Shown here one piece after another: positions 25,089 to 36,080 of a DNA stretch of 64,000 nucleotides; positions within the stretch are counted from its first letter, which is position 1; each line of letters starts with the position of its first letter. Origin of the DNA: Adineta vaga (taxonomy: Eukaryota; Rotifera). The DNA is taken from the NCBI GenBank assembly GCA_021613535.1, contig CP075497.1:8060001-8124000 (forward strand), written 5' to 3'. A program made the position numbers and the translations under genes. A model generated the notes under the pieces. That model had not been told where the DNA came from and did not search any database. It saw only the letters and a program-made list of their open reading frames with translations.

Positions 25089-26430
25089 TCATATTCTCTA
25101 GTCAATTGTATGTCGAAATCTCAAATCTATACAAAGAATATGTGTGTATTTGTGTGTTTTTGATGTCTTACATTCTATTTTAAACTCATTATCTATTTTA
25201 TACTTATAACGTAAAAATAAATATGTAATTATATTGTATTTCTTTGATATTCTACGTCTTCTTATTTTGTCATTAATAAAAAATAAATGAAATGATTGTA
25301 TTAGATTAATAAATGCATCTCATACGTATGATTTTACTTGTTATTCGTCATGATTCTATTCAGAAATAGAAATGAATCATGTAATTGTTTTGTTTATTTC
25401 AGTTCAGTGCAAATGTAATATGAACTTATGTTTTGAGAATATCAGGAAAACTATTGTGTTTACATCTTTATTCTTATTTAAATATAGTTATGAAGAAATC
25501 CGATAGATATTGTTAACATAAATGACGATTAATAGACTGTTTTGTAATTTGAAAATGATTAGGTTGAAAGAGTTTTCTACTTCGAACCATCTGTATAATA
25601 GATCTTCCAAATGAATTATTTATAATTGTTACTATGACGATGAAAATGTTATGAATAGGACTTTTTTCTAGGCATAGAATAATAAAATATGGAAAATGAT
25701 GAAATCAAGGTTGAGTTTTGTTTATGAATTTAGAGTACAATTCTTCGATTGACAAGCATATTTATATATTTTGTAAAGTCAATCCTTCGAGTAATGATCG
25801 ATAGAACATTAAGTACATCATTTTTTAAAAATTCATTCTTACTTATCTAGTGTCTAATCAACATTAACTGATCATATAAGAAACTTGATCGTTATTCATC
25901 AGTCTATTATTAATAAATGACTTTGATTTTCAAGGTAAGATTTTACTTTCTTCAAAAGTATACAACTATTTTTAGCCATGAATAAGAATTCTTTCTTTTA
26001 ATGATTTATAAAATTGATTCTTAATTCTTTTTCAAACTTTTTTTATTGACATTTATATAGTCATGAGGTTTTGTAACAGAAAAAAACGTACGAACTCACC
26101 GGACGATCGCGCGCATTATTCTGTATAAGAGTTATTGCTAATAACATAAAAAAATAAAGCATACAAACGAAAAGATCCTCTAAATCATAAAACATAGCAG
26201 CAGCAACAACAACAAGAAGAAGATTTTTCACAGCGTCTGTCTGTTGAAAATAAAAGACACATACACACACACACACAAGAAACTTTCAGCAGCCAGCACC
26301 GAGAGTCCAGACACATACACAAGAAAATACAATCAAAGCACATCAAGAAGAATACAGAAACAACGAATTAATAAAATGTTTAACGCGATCTCGAAAGTTC
26401 TTCTTACAGTAATCATAGAATTACTAATCA
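25089..26430. other. Convergent intergenic region with (AC)n microsatellite
   Basis: About 1.3 kb between convergent genes, AT-rich and without a convincing gene. A (AC)n run sits at about 26263-26277. The open frames on both strands across 26061-26447 are low-complexity shadows around this repeat. Confidence 0.45.
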
Positions 26431-29400
26431 TTAATAACATCCTTTGATAAAGCTTTCTAATTCATCGGCAGATTCATCGATGAAAGTGTCATACTTGATT
26501 GATTCTGCTGACCAGTATTGGTTATCTGTTGTTGAAAATTGAGTGTAATCGAAGTTGAGTAATTCGTTCCCAAAGTTGTCATTGACGTCGAACGGTGCAA
26601 CAGCAATGGAGAGTGCACCATTGAGTGGAGAGAATTGTTGTTGATGGATGCAATCGTGTCCGTAGGTGCCATCACGAATGAGTTCTGCCATGTTGCTGAA
26701 TGTCGGGCTATTGGCCATGACTGTGTCTTCGCTCGTTTGCGATATTGATGATGATACTAAAATAAATTGAAAAAATAAAATATACCGTCAAAATATGTTT
26801 TCAAGAAGACACGAACACGGCGCACCCAAATTTACTTGTTCAGCTTTAACTGGTTTTGGATTTCTTCCACTTCGAGACTGGACATAATCCTGATATTCAC
26901 GCCGTAATGACGGACTAATATATAATAAAAGAAGAGTTTTTAGAAAACAGAATATTCCCTCTTGTGTTATTGAACATACTCAACTAGTTGTGCAAAAACT
27001 GCAATCTTAACTGATTTACGACGTTCACGAACTGGTCGAATTTGACATAAGAATGTCAAACGACCGTCACCATTATTCGAGTACATATCAAATAAATGAC
27101 AAACACTGACTGGTTGTTGTTCACGTTCAGGAGCATGTTGAACTAAAAATACAAAGTTAAATGTAAAGATAATGATGAAGAATGGAAAATAGTTTCTATT
27201 ACAATATTGTTGACAAATGGACTCGAATTCTGCGATATCAGCAGTTGCTAAATATCTTCCTAGCCATTTATCAGCCATATCTTTTTGTGAATAACCAAGA
27301 ATAGTTTGTACACTGAAAATATAACAATGAAGGAATTCTTTGATAGTTCGATTTTTTTCTCAAAAGTAAATATTTACTTCGGTGAGACTGTTTGAATTGT
27401 CATATCTTCATTTAAGTTTAATTGCATTATTGCATTTGAATTGTTATTACTGATATTAGTGATTGCTGTTGTTTGTGATGAACTCGAACGATTGACTGTT
27501 TCAGAAATTAATGCTTCACAACGAGCAACGAATAAGCGTTCATTTTGTGTTGAAGATGGTGCATCATGACATGAATAAAAATGACCAGCCATTGATATTG
27601 TCTACTCGAAAAGAAATCTGAATTTTGTCCCTTCGAAAACTCATGATTTGTATTTACCTTAATATCTTGATTAACTCGACTGGGTCGTTTACCTTTTGGT
27701 AAACGAAGAGTACATACGAGTCGATGCTCTTGTCGAGATGTATCAAGTGGAGAATTGAGAATTAAACGAAATTTATTGCCATCATTTTCATCAAGACACT
27801 CGAAGATGTTTAAACATTGAGTATATAATGAACGCTAAATAAATTAAGAAAGAATCTCATTCTTCTCTATTTTATTACCAAATAGAAGAATACTAACCAT
27901 CGTCTTATTTAAATGATGTTCAGCTTCATCGCTCATAGTAACAATACGACCATCAGTACGAAGAACAAGAATAAATTCATTACTGTTTAACTAATAAATG
28001 AAAATAGAGGAATAAGATTAAATTGTTTTTTTTTATTCTTAATTTCTTACATGTACTAGAACTTCTCGTGCAAGTTCCATTTCTCCTAAAAAAAATTCTC
28101 TTTTTGAAATCATCTTGATATTTCTGATTTTAGTCTTACGTAAATATTTGTTGCCCTGTAAATGTTTGCTTTTAATTAAACGTGAAAGAGCTAAGGCTAA
28201 AATTTCGTTTTTATTTTTTCGTCCACCAGTTCGAATTGTATCCTGTTGACCGCGTAGTGGATATTAGTGTAGCTCTTTCAAGTTCTTCGATGGTTTTATT
28301 AATTTTTTGACAATGCTTTTTTGGAGACTAAATAAATAAAATGAATAAATAATAAGATAAGACTTTCAAATTCTAACAGGAACTTTTTTATTTTCATTGT
28401 ACTGAAGTCAAGAATTTTTTTATATAATGATGACATAGTCAATATTTTCGATAAGATCATGTCTGGACTACTTGGTAAAGAAGAATTTTATTGTGTTGAT
28501 TTATTGTTGAATTATGACATTGCTCTTTATCATAAATCTAATAAACTCGTGTTTTTTTCTTGTGTACTTCTATTCTATAAACAGAACTTATTGTTCAAGA
28601 ATTGTTTTCCCAGCTGCGAAATGAAATTACTTCCGACTGTGTATTTTCTTTTAAGAAAATTATAATTATATATTTATGTTGGAAAGAAATTCACAGGAAT
28701 TTATTTTACGCTTGAAAGCCATCTGCATATTCTCATTATGAAACTTATTAATAGGAATATTCTCGAATAAAACATCTGTTGATGCTATCAAAATTATTAT
28801 TTATGGGAACATTAAATAATGAAAAGTAAAGAAGAACAACAGGCGAAAAAACATCTCTAAGTACATGCTATGCTATTTCTTTTGTGATTGTGTCATTCAA
28901 CAAATAATAATAATAAGTGTTTTTAAAATAAAAGAGAGCACTTTTCACGGTTAAAGAATAGAAAAATAACTATGAATTCAAATGGCTTCTTTGCAGGAGA
29001 TTTGTTTGTATTCTTTCACAAGTATAGCAACCATCAATTCACTTCCTACTTTAGTGACGTATTAACTGAAACAAATAAGTGACGTCTTTTTAGTCGCCGA
29101 AAAAAAAACTGGATAAAAAACAAGTTTATAAGTGTTGTCTGTGTTTGTTTTATGAATGATGCCTGAAGTTGGTCTTCTCTTTACATTAAAATCGGAGTTT
29201 ACACTATTAGTCATACATAAAAGTGATTAGTTCTTTTCGTGAAAAGCAAACGGACAACTACTAGATGCGAATATAACTATTCAATCCCAATATTTTCTCG
29301 ATAAAAATCTGCCACGAACATTTATTTCTGAGTTTTGCTTGGGTCAATTCCTATCGAAATCGTATCTACTATTTCTTAATATACAAATATTTGATGTTCG

Positions 29401-29565
29401 CTTTTAGTTAATCCTTTGGAATTTAGAATCGTTGAAAGAGAAAAAATATATTTGCTGTCTTACTTCAATTATCTCTGATTCTTCTTGTTGACTATAAATA
29501 TTTGCAACAAGATTCATCGATCCAGTCGATGAACTTGTAGTAAGTGGAGTATAGTGGTGATACAT
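26431..29565 (-). CDS. bHLH-PAS transcription factor
   Basis: Predicted DNA-binding regulator of the bHLH-PAS class. Exon 1 (29565-29466) encodes MYHHYTPLTTSSSTGSMNLV; a roughly 1.1-kb intron follows. The next exon gives a basic/helix-1 segment (KKHCQKINKTIEELER) and helix 2 (NKNEILALALSRLIKSKHLQ). PAS-A begins NEFILVLRTDGRIVTMSDEA and runs through LDTSRQEHRLVCTLRL and KGKRPSRVNQ to GHFYSC. PAS-B starts MTIQTVSPSVQTILGYS and runs to DIAEFESICQQ, closed by the PAC-like LTFLCQIRPVRERRK. An acidic Gln/Ser/Asn-rich C-terminus (to IKGCY-stop) looks like an activation domain. Between helix 1 and helix 2 the frame changes. Removing 28243-28273 (31 nt, GC...AG) restores it, otherwise a 1-nt indel is needed. 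The basic region lacks the usual ExxR core. Subfamily (NPAS4/dysfusion, ARNT, other) not resolved. Confidence 0.75.
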
Positions 29566-30867
29566 CTTGTTAAGTTTTAGTTAAATTTTTTCGGGGATGC
29601 CGACCTGCGACGTTGGGTAAATGGAGAAGATGTTAGCTGAACCAGCAGCGTATAGAAACAACCTTTCTCGATTTCGCTCGATAAAGAATGCAATCTTTTA
29701 TAGAAACATCCCTTTCCTTTATACCCTCTCTCTCTCTTTCTCTCTCTCTTTTTTCTTTCTCTTTCTTTCCTTGTGCGGAGCAAGTTGGTTTTTTCTTTAT
29801 TTTTTCTCTGTACTGTATACGTTTACGTTGTTTTCTTTCAGAGCTTTCACTTTTTATTTGCTTTGACTTCGTCGCATACATATTCTTTCATACAGAGTGC
29901 AAAGGTGGTAGAAGAAGAAAGAGTGAAAGTTATGTATATATCAGTTATGTCTATATTAGTTTTTCTCTCATATTTCTCAGGTTACCTTTGTAAATTTAAA
30001 AGCAGCTATAAAACATAAAACCGAAAGAAAGAAGACAAGACTCCTATTTATTTGATATAATTATGCTCACATCATCAACCTACTGTCTGCGTCTGACCTT
30101 GATAGGGAAGAAAACTTTTCTCCAAACATATAATTTGACGTTTAATTGCATAATATAAACGAAAAAGGATACGTCATTTGGGCATGTGAAAATGATATTT
30201 AATGAAATTGATTGAGAGATAAGAATATTACGTACAACTGTATAGGTTGAAAGTTTATAACATGAACTATCGATATTTGATCAGTATCAGTCAGGTTTAG
30301 GTTATTAAAATAATTTACAGACATGCTATTTAATCATAAAAGTACACTAAGAACAAAATCTATGCAACATCCTACGCATATAAGACATGCCGATTAATAG
30401 AGAGAGATTGTGTAACAAAGCACGTAATTGGAAATCTTTTCCATTTAAGTTATTCAAACATATCATTTTTTCAAGAATAAATAACAGATAAGAAATCGAC
30501 ATAGTATACACCTACATCTATGATCTTCATATATATGATTAACCACAGGAAAAGAAAATCATGTGGAAGTTGAAGGAGAAACAATTAAGAAAATGACAAA
30601 TATATTTGCTGACGTCAAATGAAAGAGAAATGTCATCGAATCGAAGAATGATACAAGGGTTCAATGGTCATCTTTTCACTGACATGTGAGAACTCTATAA
30701 GATGTCGCACATTGATTGAAATTTTGTTTAGATTGTTACATAGCAACCTACTGTTATTGCTAGAAAAAATAAGTTTAATATGTTTGATTTATAGAATAGA
30801 TTATTGAATTGAATCTGTTTGGGTTATTATTATTGTTGTTGTTGTTGTTGTTGTTGTTTTTATATAG
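29566..30867. promoter_or_regulatory. Divergent intergenic region with CT-rich tract and (TTG)n repeat
   Basis: About 1.3 kb between divergent genes. A CT/TTTC tract at about 29728-29768 creates long but meaningless open frames on both strands (29577-30018). A (TTG)n microsatellite at about 30833-30858 abuts TATATAG, an acceptor-like sequence immediately before the ATG at 30868. Confidence 0.5.
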
Positions 30868-32557
30868 ATGCCATCTTTATATCAACCACGACGAGGTGGT
30901 TTGATCGAAATTGTAGCAGAACAAGCGGCTTCGGATATCGCTGTTGACTTAGATAAAAAAGATGATTCAAACGAAGATGAACAACCGGAAGAGAAATTTA
31001 TAACTAATTACATACAACAGAATTCCAAAAGAATTCAAGTAGAATTAGTTTTCTATATTTAAGTAGTACTTAACATTTAAAAGAAAAACAAATTTTTTAG
31101 AGTGCATCGTCAAGTTTAACGACTACATCCTCGTCTGTATCTCGTCAAGGAGAACCCGATGAGCAACACGAATCAATACGTCCTTCATCACGCCGTGCTA
31201 GTGCACGTCGATTATTTGAAATAAATGAATGGGATGAACAACAACGAAGATTAAAACAAAAACTTCAACCAGTAAAAACACGAAATCTTTTCCTTTCATA
31301 AGTAATTCAATCTTATTTAGCGTGAATCAGATACAAACTCATCATACAGTGAAATTAAAGCAACAACGAAAGAATTACTGAAAGTAAATCATCAAAGATT
31401 CTAAAGAAAAGAAAAGAATACCTTCCAATTATTTATAGGATTATGATCAATTAATAAATAAATATGATTTTGAAGATGATCGTCGTCGAGAATTTATCTA
31501 TCGAAATTATTGTTGTCATGTTCGTGAACCATTTTTACTTGCGAAAGTTAAACAATGTGAACGTTTGGAGAAGACACGTGTCAATCGAAATCGATTCAAA
31601 ACACAACAATACAATCAATTTCTTGAATTTATTAATAAACATGTAAGAATAAACACATTTCATTTTTCTTCTCAATCATATGTACAATCTTATGTAGCTA
31701 AATGTTACATTTAGCATCTACACGTATATCAAGGATATACTCGATGAACGATAACTAACAGTTCCTAATTAACTAAGAATTCACTTTGTTTTACTACTAA
31801 ATATTTAAAAAGCACTACAGTATGGAAAAATCGTTAGTAGAATGAAGTTAAAACGTATAATAAATTTTTAAAACAGTAATCACTTATCAGAACTTTTCAA
31901 GAAAATTATGAAAGTACTCATTGAATTAATTCAAGAATGTTCTAGATAACTTTTCATTTATGATCTTCTTCTCTTTTAGCGATTTATTACTCGAGATGAT
32001 TATGACAAAAATCAATACGATGCTTTTGCTCGATATGAAGATAAGCCCGATGAAGTAAGAACATCAAGAAATGTCGTTTCTATCACACTGCATGTTTTAT
32101 ATTCAAGATTCACACGCGATTTCTTGCCGATCCTACCCTTCTTCCCTATCGTAAATGGATGAATGAACGTCGCACATTATCATCCTTAGGATCTCGAACT
32201 TCTGCACAGAAATCAGATGATCATCGTATCATATTTGACAAAGATTTTCGTTCTCATCATCGTGCTACAACTGCACCACCTCATTTTGATGGGCATGAAT
32301 CACAATCTACACATTCGTGGCAAACGCATGATCAATCCGTCATTAATTCACCAGTGAGACGTTTAGCAAGGTGATTCTTTTTTCTTATTCACAATTTCTA
32401 TCTTTTTCTATACGTCTTGATTTTGTTTAGTGCTAAATGTTATTATATTGTTCAACAATCAGAAGATTCAATTACTTGTGATCCCATTGATCCATCATTT
32501 TCATATTTACGACAACGTTCATCTTCTTCATCATCAATTCTTCCAGTATCAAATTAA
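30868..32557 (+). CDS. FAM228-like protein
   Basis: Multi-exon protein of about 390 aa starting MPSLYQPRRGGLIEIVAEQA. The first 130 residues are charged and disordered with Ser/Thr runs. A helical segment follows (YDFEDDRRREFIYRNYCCHV, LEKTRVNRNRFKTQQYNQFL). The central part FLEFINKH...DDYDKNQYDAFARYE, then FLADPTLLPYRKWMNERRTL, resembles the core of the poorly understood FAM228 family as I recall it: a short helix, a Y-D-P motif, then DP-L and a basic helix followed by RTL. The tail is His/Ser-rich and ends SSSILPVSN. Its stop codon (32555-32557) is one base from the stop of the convergent channel gene. An AG acceptor-like site touches the ATG. Family assignment is tentative and the biochemical role unknown. 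Confidence 0.6.
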
Positions 32558-32558
32558 T

Positions 32559-33813
32559 TTAACATTTCCTTTTTTTATCTTGTTCATAATTTTCTAAATT
32601 AAAACTATAAATTGCTAAGAAAGGTAATGGTAATGAAAAACAAATCATTCCCAATAAAACTGATGTTAATGTAATCCATGTTAAATATGGTGTCGAAGGT
32701 CGATGAATACCAAAACCGATAGTTAAGATCGTTTCATAGCAATAATAAAATGTTTCAAGAGGAGTTGATGAAATATGTTCACGATCAATTAAAGAAATTC
32801 CATAAGTTAAATGACCAAAAAATGTACAAAGACAAAGTAAAATGAGAAGAAGAAGAAGAAAAATTTTGAAATGAAATACAATTGTTTGAATATATTGACG
32901 AATATAAGTTGAATAACGACTTAATTTGAAAATTCGTATAAAACGAAAACAAACGATGAATTGAATGATTCTATCATTTGATATTATCGAAAATAAGGAA
33001 GATAGATAAATAATACAACTTAATATGGATAAAAGATCAATGAATGTGAAATAATTTGAAAAATATTGGATTTTATTTGATACATAAATAAAACGAAAGG
33101 AAATTTCAATAAGAAGAAGAATTAAATAGATTATTTCCAATATATAAGATAATTTATTGGATGTTGGATAAAAATTACCATTCGTTGTTGTTGTCGTTGT
33201 GATGTTATCTTTAAATAATGAAATCAATGTATATTCAAAACAAAGATTACCATATGAAATCATTGTTATAACAAAGAGAAATGTATTAAGTATTTTTGGT
33301 TTAGAAGAAAATGGAAGTCCAAATAATGTATGAATCCAAGAAGGTGATTTCCTGAAAGAAATGTATTAGTTAGTTTTAATAAATTATCTTAAAATTATTT
33401 AGCAGCGATCTTTGGTCTATTACTAACTCGGATGATTTTTCCCAATTAATTTCAAATACAAGCTGTTCCATTCTTTTGAATGTATCGATAATTATGTCAT
33501 CCATTTCAAAAAATATTAACATTGAATATAATTTCATAGTGCTGATATTGACTGGTCGTGATAGAAGACCAGTGGAAATGAAATAAACTAACACTTCAAA
33601 TACATTTGCTGGTTGATCAAATACATAAATATTTTTATTCACATCATAGAATTGTGCACGACGATCTTTACGTGCAAGTATAGATTTTGATGCTCGTTTT
33701 TGAATAAGTTCTTCACTTAATTCGTATAAAACACCACCTACAAAAAATCGAAGTAGTTCTGATCTTGGCAAAACATCCGATAAATTATCTGTTTCAATCA
33801 TAGAAGAGGGCAT
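32559..33813 (-). CDS. Voltage-gated potassium channel-like (Kv) subunit with atypical pore
   Basis: Two exons. The first (33813 to about 33402) encodes a cytoplasmic T1/BTB tetramerisation domain: RFFVGGVLYELSEELI, then NIYVFDQPANVFEVLVYFIS and a helix ending MDDIIIDTFKRM. The second (33351-32559) encodes S1-S6. S4 reads FRFIRIFKLSRYS, so R3, R4, K5 and R6 of the Shaker pattern are kept, but Gln and Val occupy R1 and R2. The pore loop has TILTIGFGIHRP, so the canonical TVGYGD is TIGFG followed by Ile. S6 has a PxP-type hinge (SLPLPFLAIY). The protein ends soon after S6 (QDKKRKC). The join needs a phase-2 donor with no GT available. A GC donor near 33404 would keep frame, otherwise there is a 1-nt indel. 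Probably an electrically silent or unusual Kv paralogue. Confidence 0.78.
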
Positions 33814-34378
33814 TCATTCATTGAAAATGCGCCAAGTGGAGAATGAATTTTGTATTGTTTTGTCAAATCATTTTAAGGAGAAAGATTAATGGTAGAAACA
33901 ATAAAATCTATTTCAATACGATGTATGCATGTGATTATTAAACTTGATTTTTCCTTCTAGTTTTCATGTACTCTTTGATTGTGAACTACACAATATCAAT
34001 CGGAAATGATAGAATGCATGACAATCAAAGAAAATTGAAGTAGCTAACGAGAAAAAGAAATATGAACAAAGAAAAGCTTATTTCGTACAGCATCAAATGC
34101 ACGAGATAATGGAAGAATAAGAGAAAATCGGTAAAAATTTCAATGCGTTCGCACATATCACGTAGCAAAGAGTTGATGAAAGGTTATTTTAAAGAAAGTA
34201 TATGATCGAATAATACTCCAAGTGCTGCGTGAAATCTGTATATAAATCTGATAGAAAAGAAAACTCATCACTGCTTTTACAACATAAATTCGTTAATTCA
34301 TTGGTTCAAATTTGATATAAGAAGTAAGCCAATTGTCTTTGGCTAGTCAGTTTGGTTCGTTCGTCACTTCTATCGACC
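33814..34378. promoter_or_regulatory. Divergent intergenic region between channel and fucosyltransferase genes
   Basis: 565 bp of AT-rich DNA between two divergent starts. Nothing recognisable apart from the implied promoters. Confidence 0.35.
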
Positions 34379-36080
34379 ATGAAATCTCGGTATGTACTGA
34401 AAGCTCCCAAACTTTGTTTGAGTCGTTTTATACTGTAAAGTATAGTATTTTAATCGATGAGGTACCTCAAAAACTGGAGAAAAAACATGACCAAGAATGA
34501 ATGAATACTAATTTTTTTCCACATACTGTACAATATGAAAAGTCAGATTAAAAATGTATTGATTCTTTTACGATCTTTGATTTGATTTTAAACTTTTATT
34601 ACAAACATGCTTTGATTATTCTTCCACTGAAGAAAACAGAAATAGTATCTGTTACATATTTACCTCTTGTTGAATAAATGTTTTCTCTTTTCTTTCTCTC
34701 GTGTACATATGTTCTTGCTTGACCTTTTCATTATACATCGATGGAATCTTTGTGCGTCTGTCTTATAAAAAGTATTTTTTCTTAGTAAAAGGAATTTCTT
34801 CTCTTTAATTGGGTGATCGAGAGACCACGATCTTAACATATACTTCTATTAGTAATGACACTAAATAGTAAAATTCACTTATTTTTCATACAATTAATAT
34901 TTTATAGTCGATGGACATTCTTCACATGTATTTTTATTATACTATTTCTTGTGGAATGCGTACATATTGTTTACCAACCTGTTCTTCATAAAATTCATTA
35001 TCCAACATTGATCGGAAGTTATTGTTTCGATCCTCCATCGTCTTCAGATTACAAGCAAAATCAATATATCAACGATTCATTTTATATTCAATTATGTTCA
35101 TTCACAAATATTTATGCATGTCAACATATTCAAAATCAAACTTTTCTCTTTCGTCTTAATTGGTATGCTGGTTTTACATCTGAACTGAACAATCTTGTTC
35201 GAGCATTTACCTATGCAATACATACTCGACGAAAATTTATGGTCGATGATCAAGTTTGGAACTATGGATCATTTGCAGCGATTTTCAACGTCTCACAAGC
35301 TCATTTTTCACCTTGGCTGCCATCGTCACCGTACTGTTCACAACGACAATTCATTCATCTTCTCAACTATCAAGAAAACAATACGAAGCAAACCCCTGCA
35401 CATCTAACAACAGCTCGTGGTCCTAATGGTGGTTATACTCATTTATCTCTTCAAATGCGATCGCTCGAGAGCGACAGTCAAATAATAGCTACCAGGCGAC
35501 TTGTTGTTGATTATTTGTGGAAAACATTAACGAATGAAACAAGACATTTCATTGATCAACATCTGAATGAAATAGAACTGGATACTATTATATATGGAAT
35601 GCATATTCGTCGAGGTGATAAAGTGACTGAAGTTAAATCTTCCTCGACAAGTGACTACATTGCTGGAGTTGAATCTTTTATGAAAAGAGAACCACAAACA
35701 AGTAAAATTTTAATTCTTGTACGTAAGAGTGTTGTATATATTGTAATTATATGTATAGATTCAAACATACGGGTTTATGTTGCAAGTGATGAAAGCAATG
35801 TAATAAATGAACTTCAAGAATTAAAACCAAATTGGAAATTTATACAAATATCTTCGAGTACAAAACAATCACGTGGTCATCAACAAGGTTCATTTAATCG
35901 TTTACCTGCATCCGTAAAACTGGAATCAGGTCGATTCTGTTGAGTGAATTAGAAATATTATCACGTGTAAAATATGTCGTGTGTACATTTTCTTCGAATG
36001 TTTGTCGATTTGTACAAGTATTACGAAAGCAAGATGTGAATACTGTGTTGTCATTAGACGACAAATGGTATCCACAATGA
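34379..36080 (+). CDS. FUT8-like (GT23) alpha-1,6-fucosyltransferase-like protein with a frame break
   Basis: Golgi type II membrane glycosyltransferase. An 11-nt first exon (ATG at 34379) splices over a 518-bp intron (34390-34907) to give MKSRR followed by the signal anchor WTFFTCIFIILFLVECV. The Met at 34855 would need intron read-through. The luminal part has FRLNWYAGFTSELNNLVRAF and the GDP-fucose-binding signature YGMHIRRGDKVTEV (FUT8: HVRRTDKVGTEA), then VYVASDESN. A 36-nt GT-AG intron (35723-35758) is likely. At a four-A run (35916-35919) the frame fails: as written it stops at 35943. One extra A would continue into LSELEILSRVKYVVCTFSSN and HS/SLDD-type SLDDKWYPQ-stop at 36080, matching the FUT8 core end. 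It lacks FUT8's N-terminal coiled coil and C-terminal SH3 domain. Either a sequence error or a recent pseudogene. Confidence 0.75.

Noticed and set aside
29577-30018. Several overlapping open frames of 70-100 codons on both strands
   Set aside because: They arise from the CT/TTTC repeat tract, give Ser/Phe/Leu or Arg/Glu/Lys runs, and have no homology.
34296-34322. TTC/GGTTCAAAT-type sequence resembling a tRNA T-loop
   Set aside because: No acceptor stem, anticodon arm or A/B-box spacing could be found around it.
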